From positions 163,376-227,375 of the forward strand of contig NZ_JAJTTE010000003.1 in assembly GCF_021343995.1 (NCBI RefSeq): a DNA stretch of 64,000 nucleotides, given 5' to 3'. A program made the position numbers and the translations under genes. Of this stretch, positions 27,238 through 35,453 are shown piece after piece. The notes below the pieces were generated by a model. It was given only the letters and a program-made list of their open reading frames with translations. It was not told the DNA's origin and did not search any database. The first letter of the stretch is position 1; every line of letters starts with the position of its first letter. Source of the stretch: Pseudonocardia terrae (lineage in GTDB: Bacteria; Actinomycetota; Actinomycetes; Mycobacteriales; Pseudonocardiaceae).

Positions 27238-28170
27238 GTGCAGCCCATGCTCGCCACTCCCGGACCGCTCCCCACGGGGGCGGAGTGGGTCTACGAGGTG
27301 AAGTGGGACGGCATGCGGCTGCTCGCCGAGGTCACCGACGGTGAGGTCCGCCTGGTCACGCGGGCGGGCCGGGACGTCACCGCGACCTTCCCCGAGCTGG
27401 CCGGGCTGACCGCGATCGCGCCCGACGTCGTGCTCGACGGCGAGGTCGTCCTGCTGGAGGAGGGCGTTCCCAGCTTCGCCGCGCTCACCGACCGCGTGCA
27501 CCGGCCGGTGTCCCGGACCCGTGCCCTGGCCCGGCCCGTGACCTTCATGGTGTTCGACGTGCTGCGGCTCTACGGCGTCCCGTTGCTCGAACGCCCGATG
27601 CACGAGCGCCGCGCGACCCTGGAACGGCTCGACACGACATCGGTCCCGCCACTGCAGCTCTCGCCGCTCTACACGGACGGGCGCGCGCTGTTCGAGGCCA
27701 CCGGGCGGCGCGGGATGGAGGGCATCCTCGCCAAGCGGCGCGAGTCCGAGTACCGGCCGGGCCGGCGCAGCCCCGCCTGGGTGAAGGTGACCCACCGGCA
27801 CACCCAGACCTGCCTGATCGGCGGCTGGCGGCCCGAGCGGTCGGGGCAGGGCACCCGGATCACGGCCCTGCTGCTCGGCGTGCCCGACGGCGGGGACCTG
27901 CTCTACGCGGGCCGGGTCCCGGTCAGCCTCGCCGGGGCCGTGCTCCAGCGCGTCCTGGGCGAGCTGGTCACGGACCTGGAGACGGACGCGTCGCCCTTCC
28001 GGGGGCGCCCACCCCGGGCCGAGGCCGCCGGGGCGCACTGGTGTGAACCCGTCGTCGCGGTCGAGGTGGCCCACCACGGCTGGACGCCCGACGGGCGGCT
28101 GCGCCAGCCCGTGCTCCGCGGGATCCGCGCCGATGTCGACCCCTCCGAGGTCCGCCGGGAGGACCGGTGA
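27238..28170 (+). CDS. ATP-dependent DNA ligase, LigD ligase-domain type
   Basis: 310 residues from GTG 27238. The adenylation motif I is YEVKWDGMRLLAE with the nucleotide-accepting Lys near 21; motif III lies in TFMVFDVLRLYG, motif IV in GMEGILAKR, motif V in SPAWVKVTHR. The C-terminal OB-fold follows (LLYAGRVPVSLAG). It corresponds to the ligase module of mycobacterial LigD without the polymerase and phosphoesterase modules. Divergent from ku, so probably the end-joining ligase partner; the other modules, if present, are elsewhere. Confidence 0.9.
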   Translation: MQPMLATPGPLPTGAEWVYEVKWDGMRLLAEVTDGEVRLVTRAGRDVTATFPELAGLTAIAPDVVLDGEVVLLEEGVPSFAALTDRVHRPVSRTRALARPVTFMVFDVLRLYGVPLLERPMHERRATLERLDTTSVPPLQLSPLYTDGRALFEATGRRGMEGILAKRRESEYRPGRRSPAWVKVTHRHTQTCLIGGWRPERSGQGTRITALLLGVPDGGDLLYAGRVPVSLAGAVLQRVLGELVTDLETDASPFRGRPPRAEAAGAHWCEPVVAVEVAHHGWTPDGRLRQPVLRGIRADVDPSEVRREDR

Positions 28171-28249
28171 GGGTCGACACGTATGGAAACCCGCGGCACG
28201 GGGGTGTTGGATGACGCCTACGGCGATGCTCGAGAAGGGGGCACCCACC

Positions 28250-28363
28250 GTGGACATGCACGAACCGGCGGGCCGGGGGGCACCGGCCGGACGCGACGGG
28301 CGGCGGCGGGGCCCCGCCGCCGAGCCGACCGGGGACCGCGCGCATCCGCTGCCGCCCCACTGA
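28250..28363 (+). CDS. Possible small protein, 37 residues
   Basis: GTG 28250 follows AAGGGGG with eight-base spacing, an excellent ribosome site in an otherwise empty 254-base gap (28171-28424). The product is Gly/Arg/Pro-rich (MDMHEPAGRGAPAGRDG at the start, HPLPPH at the end) with no recognisable domain. In-frame ATGs at 28211 and 28226 would lengthen it. Could be spurious; only the ribosome site argues for it. Confidence 0.25.
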   Translation: MDMHEPAGRGAPAGRDGRRRGPAAEPTGDRAHPLPPH

Positions 28364-28424
28364 TCACCTGCCCGCCGACGGGCGTGTCGCAGTGCGCCCG
28401 TCCCCGCTCCCTACGGTGGTGTCG

Positions 28425-29036
28425 ATGACGACAATGCTCACCTGGCAGGCCGAAGGCCGTCCGGGACTCGAGGGCACGCGTGTGCACTTCGGACCGGATC
28501 CCGTCGGGTTCCGCGCGCTCGGCCGGATCGTCCGGCCGGACCCCGCGGGCGACTTCACGGCGTCGTACAGCCTGGTCGTCCGTGAGGACGGCACGCTCGG
28601 CCGGCTCTCGCTCAGCGCCGCGACGACCGGGTTCGAGAAGCACCTGACGATGAACCGGACCGACGACGGCTTCTGGCTGCTCGACGACGGGTCCGGCAGC
28701 GCGCGCCAGGACTTCGACGGCGCGGTCGACGTGGACCTCGCCTTCAGCCCGCTGTTCACCTCCCTGCCGGTCCGGCGGCTGGGTGTGCACCGCGAGTCCG
28801 TCGCCGTCGAGGTCCCGGTGGTCTTCGTGTCGCTGCCCGACCTCGAGGTGTCGCTGTCCACGCAGCGCTACCGGACGGTCCGGGCCGGCGAGGGGAACTC
28901 GCCGGCGGTGGTGGAGTTCTCCCGCGCGGACCTGCGGGTCGAGCTCGAGGTCGACGCGGACGGGTTCGTGCTCTCCGTGCCGGGCCTCGCCGCCCTGGTG
29001 TCGAACGAGCGGGCGGAGCCGGCCGGGCAGAGCTGA
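28425..29036 (+). CDS. Putative glycolipid-binding domain protein (DUF1089-like)
   Basis: 203 residues from ATG 28425. The pattern of beta-strands (TASYSLVVREDGTLGRLSL, GFWLLDDGSG, LDVDLAFSP-type VDVDLAFSPLFTSLPVRRL) and the VDLxFSPxxNTLPIRRL-like stretch are those of the putative glycolipid-binding family; mycobacterial homologues are soluble and of unknown role. Note that the usual Asn before TLPIRR is replaced (FTSLPVRRL). No signal peptide. Convergent with tyrA, ten bases between stops. Confidence 0.72.
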   Translation: MTTMLTWQAEGRPGLEGTRVHFGPDPVGFRALGRIVRPDPAGDFTASYSLVVREDGTLGRLSLSAATTGFEKHLTMNRTDDGFWLLDDGSGSARQDFDGAVDVDLAFSPLFTSLPVRRLGVHRESVAVEVPVVFVSLPDLEVSLSTQRYRTVRAGEGNSPAVVEFSRADLRVELEVDADGFVLSVPGLAALVSNERAEPAGQS

Positions 29037-29046
29037 CGGTCCGGCG

Positions 29047-29988
29047 CTACTTCCAGCCGCCGACGACGTCGCCGCGGCGGCCGAGCTCGCGCAGCTCGGC
29101 CAGGGCGTCGGGGCCGTCGAGCGAGACCTCCAGGGCCAGCGGCTCGCGGGTCGACGCCCAGCGCTGCCGGGCGAGGTACCCGGACTCGACGGTGGCCTTG
29201 AGCCCGCCGGTCGAGGCGAGCGCCCCGCGCATCGCGCCGAGCCGGCCGAGCGCCTCGTCGACCGCCGCGAGCAGCGCCGACCGGTTGCCCTCGCACATGG
29301 CCAGAGTCAGCTCGGGGCGGGTCCCGGCGACGCGGGTGCCGTCGGCGAAGGAGCCCGCCGAGAGGGCGAGGGCGAGGTCGTCGTCGGGCTCGCCGGCGCC
29401 GACCGTCGCCAGCACCGCGGCGAGCAGGTGCGGGAGGTGGGAGATCCGGGCGACCGCGAGGTCGTGCTCGTCGGCGGCCGCCGGGACCACGCGCGAGCCG
29501 CAGGCCCAGGCCAGCTCGGCCACGTCCTTCCACACCTCCAGGTCGGCGCCGTCGTCGGCGATCACCACCCAGGCGGCGCCGCGGAACAGCTCGCCGTCGC
29601 CGGCGGCCCAGCCCGACTCGGCCGTGCCGGCCATCGGGTGCCCGCCGACGTAGCGGGCGTGCGGGGCGAAGGTGGCGACGGCGTCGGCCACCGCGACCTT
29701 GACGCTCACGGCGTCGGTGAGCCGGACCGTGGGCGCGACCGCGTCGACCCGCGTCAGCACACCCTCGACCGCGGGCAGCGGCACGGCGACCACCACCAGC
29801 GCGTCGGCCTCGGTGGACCGGCGGAGGGCGGCGTCGAGGTCGGTGGTGACGTCGAAGCCGTCGGCCCGGGCCGCCTCGGCGGTGCCGTCGGACGCCGCGA
29901 CGCCCCAGCACTCCCGGCCCGCCGCCCGCGCCGCGCGCAGCAGCGACCCGCCGATCAGCCCGGTCCCCACCACGCACAGCGCCCGCAT
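29047..29988 (-). CDS. tyrA: Prephenate dehydrogenase
   Basis: 313 residues. Oxidative decarboxylation of prephenate to 4-hydroxyphenylpyruvate in tyrosine synthesis. Rossmann loop VVGTGLIGGSLLRAARAAG at the N-terminus, the substrate signature GGHPMAGTAESGW near 115, the ISHLPHLLA helix near 180 and a C-terminal helical dimerisation domain. No ACT domain, as in mycobacterial TyrA. Placed near tadA as in M. tuberculosis (tyrA is Rv3754, tadA Rv3752c by memory), which supports identity. Confidence 0.93.
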   Translation of the reverse strand: MRALCVVGTGLIGGSLLRAARAAGRECWGVAASDGTAEAARADGFDVTTDLDAALRRSTEADALVVVAVPLPAVEGVLTRVDAVAPTVRLTDAVSVKVAVADAVATFAPHARYVGGHPMAGTAESGWAAGDGELFRGAAWVVIADDGADLEVWKDVAELAWACGSRVVPAAADEHDLAVARISHLPHLLAAVLATVGAGEPDDDLALALSAGSFADGTRVAGTRPELTLAMCEGNRSALLAAVDEALGRLGAMRGALASTGGLKATVESGYLARQRWASTREPLALEVSLDGPDALAELRELGRRGDVVGGWK

Positions 29989-30044
29989 GGGCGAGCAGGC
30001 TAGCCGACCCGCGGTCCCCGGATCCCCGCGCCCGGCAGGGGTGG

Positions 30045-31358
30045 TCAGTCCCGCTCCAGCACCCCCGCCACCCGCAGGATGCCGCGCTCCTCGAGCCGGA
30101 CGCCGGTGATCTGCACGCCCGCGGGCAGCTCGCCCGGTGCCACGGGGGCCGGGACCGATACCGAGGGCCACTTCGTGAGGTTGAACGGGCAGGTCAGCGC
30201 CAGCATCGACGACCGCACCGGCACGCCGTCGACCTTTCGCTCGCCGATCGGGGTGGCGCGCAGCCGCGTGGTGGCGCTCACCAGCACGTCCATGCTCGAC
30301 ACGGCCGCACGGAACTCGGCGGTGAGCCGCTTCCGGGTCCGCTGCGCCGCCACGTACGCGTATGCCGGCCGGTCCGCGAGCATCTCCAGCCGCTCGGCGG
30401 TCTCCGGCTGGTAGTCGTGCCGCCGGGTGGCGAGCCACTCCCGGTGCGTCGCGTAGGCCTCGGCCCCCACGATGTCGGCGTAGACCCCGGCCAGCTCGTC
30501 GATGAAGGGCGTCCGGATCTCGAAGATCTCCGCGCCCGCCTTCTCCAGCAGCCGCACCGACTCCCGCACCGCCTCGGCCAGCACCGGGTCGGCGGCCTGC
30601 CAGTACTCGTCGACCAGCACGCCGACGTGCGCGCCGCGGATCCCGGGCGGCTGGATGCCGCCGCCGGTGCCGTCCGGGCGGGACAGGACGTCCCACGCGA
30701 CGGACGCCGAGTGCACGTCCGCCGCAAGGATCCCGACGGTGTCGAGCGTCTCGGCCAGCGGGAACACGCCGTCGGCCGAGAGGGTGCCGAACTCCGGCTT
30801 GAGCCCGACGACCCCGCACAGCGCCGCGGGGGTGCGCACGCTCGCCCCGGTGTCGGTGCCCAGCGCGATCGGCAGGTGCCCGGCGGCGACCGCTGCGGCC
30901 GACCCGGACGACGAGCCGCCGGTGATCCGCGTCGGGTCGTGCGGGTTGCGGGCGGGGCCGGTGGCCGAGACGTCGCCGGTCGGGCCGTAGGCGAACTCGT
31001 GCGTGGCCAGCTTCCCGACGATGACCGCACCCGCCTCGCGCAGCCGCGCCACGACCGGCCCCTCGGTCGTCGCGGCGGGGGCGTCGGCGAGCACCGCCGA
31101 GCCCGCGTGGGTGGGCAGGCCGACGACGTCGAACAGGTCCTTCACCCCGACCGCCACGCCGTGCAACGGGCCGCGCCACTCGTGCCGGGCGAGCTCCGCG
31201 GCACGCTCCTCGGCGGTGGCCAGCGCACGCTCGGTGTCGAGCGTGACGACGGCCGCGTGGTCGTCGGCGGCGAGCCGGTCCAGGACGTCGCGGACGTGCT
31301 CGACGGGCGAGAGCTCGCCGGAGCGCAGGGCGAGGGAGAGATCACGCAGGCTGGTCAC
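30045..31358 (-). CDS. Amidase signature family protein (GatA-like amidase)
   Basis: 437 residues from GTG 31358. The Ser-cisSer-Lys triad is visible: Lys in GVAVGVKDLFDVVG near 72, and the Gly/Ser loop GGSSSGSAAAVAAG near 140-153 with the nucleophile Ser in TDTGASVRTPAALCG. It hydrolyses an amide; length and lack of GatB/C partners argue against a tRNA amidotransferase subunit. It follows the M20 peptidase gene by 20 bases on the same strand, so the two probably act on related amides or acyl-amino acids. Confidence 0.88.
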   Translation of the reverse strand: MTSLRDLSLALRSGELSPVEHVRDVLDRLAADDHAAVVTLDTERALATAEERAAELARHEWRGPLHGVAVGVKDLFDVVGLPTHAGSAVLADAPAATTEGPVVARLREAGAVIVGKLATHEFAYGPTGDVSATGPARNPHDPTRITGGSSSGSAAAVAAGHLPIALGTDTGASVRTPAALCGVVGLKPEFGTLSADGVFPLAETLDTVGILAADVHSASVAWDVLSRPDGTGGGIQPPGIRGAHVGVLVDEYWQAADPVLAEAVRESVRLLEKAGAEIFEIRTPFIDELAGVYADIVGAEAYATHREWLATRRHDYQPETAERLEMLADRPAYAYVAAQRTRKRLTAEFRAAVSSMDVLVSATTRLRATPIGERKVDGVPVRSSMLALTCPFNLTKWPSVSVPAPVAPGELPAGVQITGVRLEERGILRVAGVLERD

Positions 31359-31378
31359 ACGTCCACCCTGCCACTCGG

Positions 31379-32584
31379 TCAGAGCAGCGCCAGCGCGGCG
31401 TAGAGGGCGGCGCCCGCGGGGAGCACCGACTCGTCGAACCGCACGCGGTTGGAGTGGTTGGGCGGGGTGTCGTGCGGCGAGGCCCCGGGCGGGCAGGCGC
31501 CGAGGAAGGCGAGGGCGCCGGGCACCCGCTCGAGCACGTAGGCGAAGTCCTCGGCGCCCATGATCGGGGTGGCGAGGGTGCCGACCCGGGCGTCGCCGAG
31601 CAGCCGGCGCGCGACGTCGGACAACCGCGTGGTGGCGGCCGGGTCGTTGACGGTCACGGGGTAGCCGGGCTCGATCTCGACCTGCGCGGTGCAGTCGTGG
31701 GCGAGCGCGGTGTGCGTGCAGACCCGCTCGATCTCGGCCCGCACCGCCCGGCGGACGCCCTCGGACATCGTCCGCAGGGTGCCCTCGAGCTCCGCGGTCT
31801 CCGGGATGACGTTGTCCGTGGTCCCGGCGCTGATCCGGCTCACGGTCAGCACGGTGGGGTCGTGCGTGTCCACCTTCCGGGTGATCATCGTCTGGAGGGC
31901 GCCGACCATCGCCGCGGCGGCCGGGACAGGGTCGACGGCGTGGTGCGGGGCCGACGCGTGCCCGCCACGGCCCGTGACCGTGACCCGGAGGACGTCGGCC
32001 GCCGCCATGATCGGGCCCGGCCGGGTGTGCACCTCGCCGCTCGGCATGGTGGCGCTCACGTGCAGGGCGTACGCGGCGTCGGGCCGGCCGCCGGGACCGC
32101 GGCGCTCCAGCAGCCCCTCCTCGATCATCTGCCGGGCGCCGTGGAAGCCCTCCTCGCCCGGCTGGAACATCAGCACCACCCGGCCGGTGAGCTGCTCGCG
32201 CCGCGCGCACAGCAGCCGGGCGGCGGCGGCCAGCATCGCGACGTGCAGGTCGTGACCGCAGGCGTGCATCACGCCGTCGACCTCGGAGCGGAACGGGCCG
32301 GGCACGTCCTCGGGCAGCGGCAGCGCGTCCATGTCCGCGCGCAGCAGCACGGTGCGGCCCGGCCGCGCGCCCTCCAGCACCCCGACGACCGAGCTCAGCC
32401 CTCGGCCGAGGTGCAGGCGCAGCGGGAGGTCGGCCAGGTCGGCGACGAGGGCGTCGCGCGTGTGCGGCAGGTCCAGGCCCACCTCGGGCCTGCGGTGCAG
32501 GGCGCGGCGCAGCGCCACGGCGCGGGGTTGCAGGGACCGGGCGGCGCCCAGGAGGGTGGCGGGGGCGGTCGCGAGGTCGGGCAC
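31379..32584 (-). CDS. M20 family metallohydrolase (amidohydrolase/aminoacylase type)
   Basis: 401 residues. Di-metal site residues appear in RADMDALPLPE (Asp), HACGHDLHVAML (His, Asp), FQPGEEGFHGARQMIEEGL (Glu-Glu), YALHVSATMPSG (His) and a final His in the TPPNHSNRVRFDESV segment, in which the usual EDF appears as GAEDFAYVL. The lid-domain dimerisation segment is GRGGHASAPHHAVDP. This is the hippurate hydrolase/IAA-amino-acid hydrolase branch. GTG start at 32584 by homology. First gene of a two-gene operon with the amidase. Confidence 0.92.
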   Translation of the reverse strand: MPDLATAPATLLGAARSLQPRAVALRRALHRRPEVGLDLPHTRDALVADLADLPLRLHLGRGLSSVVGVLEGARPGRTVLLRADMDALPLPEDVPGPFRSEVDGVMHACGHDLHVAMLAAAARLLCARREQLTGRVVLMFQPGEEGFHGARQMIEEGLLERRGPGGRPDAAYALHVSATMPSGEVHTRPGPIMAAADVLRVTVTGRGGHASAPHHAVDPVPAAAAMVGALQTMITRKVDTHDPTVLTVSRISAGTTDNVIPETAELEGTLRTMSEGVRRAVRAEIERVCTHTALAHDCTAQVEIEPGYPVTVNDPAATTRLSDVARRLLGDARVGTLATPIMGAEDFAYVLERVPGALAFLGACPPGASPHDTPPNHSNRVRFDESVLPAGAALYAALALL

Positions 32585-32662
32585 GGTCCGATCCTGGCAC
32601 CGCGCCCACCTCCACCCGAATTGTGGTTTGTGACACAGCGCGAACACGCCTACCGTGGGCGC

Positions 32663-33181
32663 ATGCCGGTGCAGACGGTGGAGGCGCCCACGGAGACGCG
32701 CGGTTCGTCGCTGCCCGGGTTCGCGGTCGCCGCGATCCGGGAGGAGGGGCGTTGGCGTTGCGTGCGCCTGGATCCCGACGCCCTGGTCGACCTCGACGCC
32801 GCGATCACCGAACTGCGCGGGCTGCGGTCCACCGGCGCGGTCGTCGGGCTCCTCGACGTCGACGACGAGTTCTTCGTCCTGCTCCGCCCGGTGCCCAACG
32901 GGGTGTCGCTGATGGTGTCCGACGCCGCGGCGGCGTTGGACTACGACGTCGCGGCCGACGTGCTCGACCTGCTGCGGGTGGAGCTCCCGCCGGACGACGA
33001 CGCGCTCGACGACGACCCGTGGCCCGAGGGCGACCTCGCCATCCTCGCCGACCTCGGGCTGCCGGCCGAGGAGCTGGGCGTGCTTGCCGGCGAGATCGAG
33101 CTGTACCCGGACGAGCAGCTGGCCGCGATCGGCCGCCGCTGCGGGTTCGCCGAGGAGCTGGCGAAGCTCATCGGCAGCTGA
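32663..33181 (+). CDS. tRNA adenosine deaminase-associated protein
   Basis: 172 residues. Matches the actinobacterial family found beside tadA (equivalent to the gene next to Rv3752c): GFAVAAIREEGRWRCVRLD, then EFFVLLRPVPNGVSLMVSD and ALDYDVAADVLDLL, an acidic middle and a C-terminal ELAKLIG. Its function is unknown; the conserved neighbourhood suggests a role in anticodon editing. Divergent from the M20 gene and 139 bases before tadA, with a repeat array in between. Confidence 0.87.
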   Translation: MPVQTVEAPTETRGSSLPGFAVAAIREEGRWRCVRLDPDALVDLDAAITELRGLRSTGAVVGLLDVDDEFFVLLRPVPNGVSLMVSDAAAALDYDVAADVLDLLRVELPPDDDALDDDPWPEGDLAILADLGLPAEELGVLAGEIELYPDEQLAAIGRRCGFAEELAKLIGS

Positions 33182-33203
33182 GCGGAGCGCGCGGGCGGGC
33201 TTC

Positions 33204-33295
33204 GGCGCCGAGCGCAGGCTGCGGAGCGGACATCGGCGCCGAGCGGAGCCTGCGGAGCGGACATCCGCGCCGAGCGGAGCTGCGGAGCGAACATC
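33204..33295. repeat. Three tandem GAGCGGAGC..GCGGAGCG units upstream of tadA
   Basis: Units at 33204-33234, 33235-33265 and 33266-33295 (31, 31 and 30 bases) share GGCGCCGAGCGGAGCC, TGCGGAGCG and GACATC with few changes. The same family lies at 24822-24903, where the spacer reads GAGCATCG. The array fills the gap between the deaminase-associated gene and tadA. Confidence 0.85.
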
Positions 33296-33320
33296 CGCGC
33301 TGACCGGGCACGATGGCCGG

Positions 33321-33788
33321 GTGCTGCCCACCAAGGCCGACGACGTGCTGCTCGGCCGCGCCCTCGAGGTCGCGGCCGGTGCCCTGCGGACTGGGGACGT
33401 GCCGATCGGCGCCGTGGTCGTCGACGCCGCGGGGTGCGAGCTGGCCGCCGCCGCCAACGCCCGGGAGGCCCTGGGCGACCCCACCGCCCACGCCGAGATC
33501 CGCGCGCTGCGCGAGGCCGCGCGGGTCCGCGGCGAGTGGCGGCTGGAGGGCTGCACGCTGGCGGTGACCGTCGAGCCCTGCACCATGTGCGCCGGCGCGT
33601 TGGGCCTCGCCCGCGTGGAGCGCGTGGTGTTCGGGGCATGGGAGCCGAAGACCGGCGCGGCGGGCTCGCTGTGGGACGTCCTGCGCGACCGTCGGCTCAC
33701 CCACCGCCCCGAGGTGGTGGGCGGGGTCCGGGCCGCCGAGGCCGCGGCGCTGCTGGAGGCGTTCTTCGCGGGGCACCGGGGGGCCTGA
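33321..33788 (+). CDS. tadA: tRNA-specific adenosine(34) deaminase
   Basis: 155 residues from GTG 33321. Zinc deaminase: HAEIRALREAAR holds the zinc His and catalytic Glu, and VEPCTMCAGALGLARVERV the two zinc cysteines. The enzyme turns A34 of tRNA-Arg(ACG) into inosine. The C-terminal half ends with LTHRPEVVGGVRAAEAAALL, the usual TadA helix. An out-of-frame ATG at 33313 is not used. The tRNA-Ser(CGA) gene follows 34 bases later. Confidence 0.93.
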   Translation: MLPTKADDVLLGRALEVAAGALRTGDVPIGAVVVDAAGCELAAAANAREALGDPTAHAEIRALREAARVRGEWRLEGCTLAVTVEPCTMCAGALGLARVERVVFGAWEPKTGAAGSLWDVLRDRRLTHRPEVVGGVRAAEAAALLEAFFAGHRGA

Positions 33789-33822
33789 AACTCCTCGCGG
33801 ACCGGCTTGTAACCTTGTCGGC

Positions 33823-33910
33823 GGTAGCGTGTCCGAGCGGCCGAAGGAGCGCGCCTCGAAAGCGCGTGAGGTTCACGCCTCCGTGGGTTCAAATCCCACC
33901 GCTACCGCCA
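33823..33910 (+). tRNA. tRNA-Ser (CGA)
   Basis: 88 bases including an encoded CCA. Acceptor GGTAGCG pairs with CGCTACC, discriminator G; anticodon stem CGCGC/GCGCG closes the loop CTCGAAA, anticodon CGA at 33857-33859. A long variable arm (GTGAGGTTCACGCCTC region) marks a class II serine tRNA, and the T arm is GTGGGTTCAAATCCCAC. Confidence 0.97.
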
Positions 33911-33914
33911 GACC

Positions 33915-33945
33915 CGCCGGGCGGGCCCACAAGGGCCCCCCGGCG
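33915..33945 (+). terminator. Terminator after tRNA-Ser (CGA)
   Basis: Hairpin CGCCGGG, bulged C, GGGCCC, loop ACAA, GGGCCC, CCCGGCG, followed by TTCGT. It starts five bases after the tRNA 3' end. Confidence 0.75.
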
Positions 33946-33998
33946 TTCGTCGTCCCGGGGGCGTTGACGGCGGCCGGAGCCCTCAGCACCATCGTCCG

Positions 33999-34973
33999 AT
34001 GCGCCTGCTCGACCGAGCCGCCGTCCGGGCTCTGCTCGACCCGGACGAACTCCTCGACGCGGTCTCGACCGCCCTGGTCGACCTGAGCACGGGGCGGGCG
34101 TCCGTCCCGCCGCGGATCGCGGCGCAGGTCGGCGAGCTCGGCCTCCTCGCCGCCATGCCGGCGTACAGCGAGACGCTCGGCGTCGTCGCCGCGAAGCTGC
34201 TGACCCTCTACCCGGGGAACGACTCGCTGGGGCTGCCGACGCACCAGGCCCTCGTCGCCGTGTTCGCGCCCGAGGACGGCACCCTGCGCGCACTGATGGA
34301 CGGCGACGTCGTCACGGCCGACCGCACCGCGGCTGCGTCGGCGCTGTCCGTGCAGGCCCTGGCCCGCCCCGACGCCCGGGTCCTGGCCGTGCTCGGCACC
34401 GGTCCGCAGGCGCAGGCCCACGCGCGCTACCTCGCGCGGATGCGCCCGTTCGAGGAGATCCGCATCGGCGGGCGCGACCCGCACAAGGTCGCGGCGGTCG
34501 TCGACTCCCTCGCGGCGGAGGGCGCCGCCGCCCGGGCCTGCACGATCGAGGCGGCGCTGCACGATGCGGACGTGGTCTGTGCGGCCACCAGCACCCTCCG
34601 TCCGCTCGTCGGGCCGGACGGGCTGCCGGACGGGGTGCACGTGGTCTCCGTCGGCTACCGCCCGGAGGGGCGCGAGGTGGACGCGGCCCTGCTGACCCGC
34701 GCGCAGATCGTGGTCGAGCACCGCGCGACCACCCTCGCGCCGTACCCGGTCGGCTCGAACGACCTCGCCGAGCTCCTCGAGCGGGGGAGGATCCACCCCG
34801 ACGTCGTCCTCGAGCTCGGGGAGATCCTCGGCGGCCTGCGGCCCGGACGGGCCTGGGACGAGCAGCCGACCGTCTACAAGTCGGTCGGGGTGGCGGTGCT
34901 CGACGTGGCGGCCGCGGCGGTGGTGCTGGCCGCGGCCGAGCGGACGGGGGCGGGGCTCGAGACGGCGCTGTAG
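33999..34973 (+). CDS. Ornithine cyclodeaminase / mu-crystallin family protein
   Basis: 324 residues. The NAD-binding half shows VLAVLGTGPQAQAHARYLAR near 125 and IRIGGRDPHKVAAV; substrate-side residues occur in SVPPRIAAQVGELG and GDVVTADRTAAASAL. Members include ornithine cyclodeaminase, alanine dehydrogenase and ketimine reductases, and the actual reaction cannot be told. The conserved ending QPTVYKSVGVAVLDVAAAA is present. Single gene whose stop codon lies inside a 12-base tandem repeat. Confidence 0.88.
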   Translation: MRLLDRAAVRALLDPDELLDAVSTALVDLSTGRASVPPRIAAQVGELGLLAAMPAYSETLGVVAAKLLTLYPGNDSLGLPTHQALVAVFAPEDGTLRALMDGDVVTADRTAAASALSVQALARPDARVLAVLGTGPQAQAHARYLARMRPFEEIRIGGRDPHKVAAVVDSLAAEGAAARACTIEAALHDADVVCAATSTLRPLVGPDGLPDGVHVVSVGYRPEGREVDAALLTRAQIVVEHRATTLAPYPVGSNDLAELLERGRIHPDVVLELGEILGGLRPGRAWDEQPTVYKSVGVAVLDVAAAAVVLAAAERTGAGLETAL

Positions 34974-34996
34974 ACGGCGCTGTAGACGGCGCTGTA
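34961..34996. repeat. Three perfect 12-bp repeats across the cyclodeaminase stop
   Basis: GACGGCGCTGTA three times in a row (34961-34972, 34973-34984, 34985-34996), then a diverged GACGGTGCCCGT. The first copy supplies the TAG stop. Each copy would encode the same in-frame stop, so the gene has three stops in tandem. The 140 bases that follow, to the tRNA terminator, hold no gene. Confidence 0.85.
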
Positions 34997-35105
34997 GACG
35001 GTGCCCGTGGTCCGGGTGCTGTCGGCGGTGGGCCTGTCGGCGCTGTGGGCCTGTCGCGGCTCTCAGACATGTCGACGCCGCCGCGGCGGGCCCGGGAACG
35101 ACGAA

Positions 35106-35125
35106 CGCCGGGCCTCGACCCGGCG
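35106..35125 (-). terminator. Terminator after tRNA-Ser (GGA)
   Basis: Stem CGCCGGG / CCCGGCG with a six-base loop, beginning 13 bases beyond the encoded CCA in the direction of tRNA transcription. Confidence 0.6.
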
Positions 35126-35137
35126 CTCGTGTTCGCG

Positions 35138-35225
35138 TGGCGGAGGATAGGGGATTCGAACCCCTGAGGGATTGCTCCCAACACGCTTTCCAAGCGTGCG
35201 CCCTAGGCCACTAGGCGAATCCTCC
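35138..35225 (-). tRNA. tRNA-Ser (GGA)
   Basis: 88 bases with encoded CCA (35138-35140). Acceptor GGAGGAT/ATCCTCC with discriminator G, loop TTGGAAA with anticodon GGA (complement of 35189-35191), long variable arm typical of serine tRNAs, T arm AGGGGTTCGAATCCCCT. Divergent from the SRP RNA and dnaX. Confidence 0.97.
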
Positions 35226-35302
35226 GGCGGGAACGATACGCGACGCGTTTTCCGACCCCCGCCCCGGGACCCTCCCCGGGGGATGCGGCTACACTCGGCA
35301 CC

Positions 35303-35388
35303 GGACCCCGCGCGGCGTCCATCCTGTGAACTCCCCCAGGGCCGGAAGGCAGCAAGGGTCAGCGGGCTCTGGCGGGTGCGCGGGGTCC
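35303..35388 (+). ncRNA. ffs: Signal recognition particle RNA, small (4.5S-like) type
   Basis: Contains the universal SRP domain IV: GTGAACTCCCCCAGGGCC, GGAAGGCAGCAAGG and GGGCTCTGGCGGGTG, closed by pairing of GGACCCCGCGC (35303-35313) with GCGCGGGGTCC (35378-35388). It binds Ffh in the targeting of membrane proteins. Position just upstream of dnaX is common in bacteria. Confidence 0.96.
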
Positions 35389-35453
35389 CCTTCGTTCTCT
35401 CCCCGCTCCGCCCCTTCCCGGTCTTGTCGGGGGTGGTGGGTAGCCTCGCTCGC

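Noticed and set aside
30045..31358. GatA subunit of the tRNA amidotransferase
   Set aside because: No gatB or gatC nearby and the downstream half diverges; a stand-alone amidase fits better with the M20 partner.
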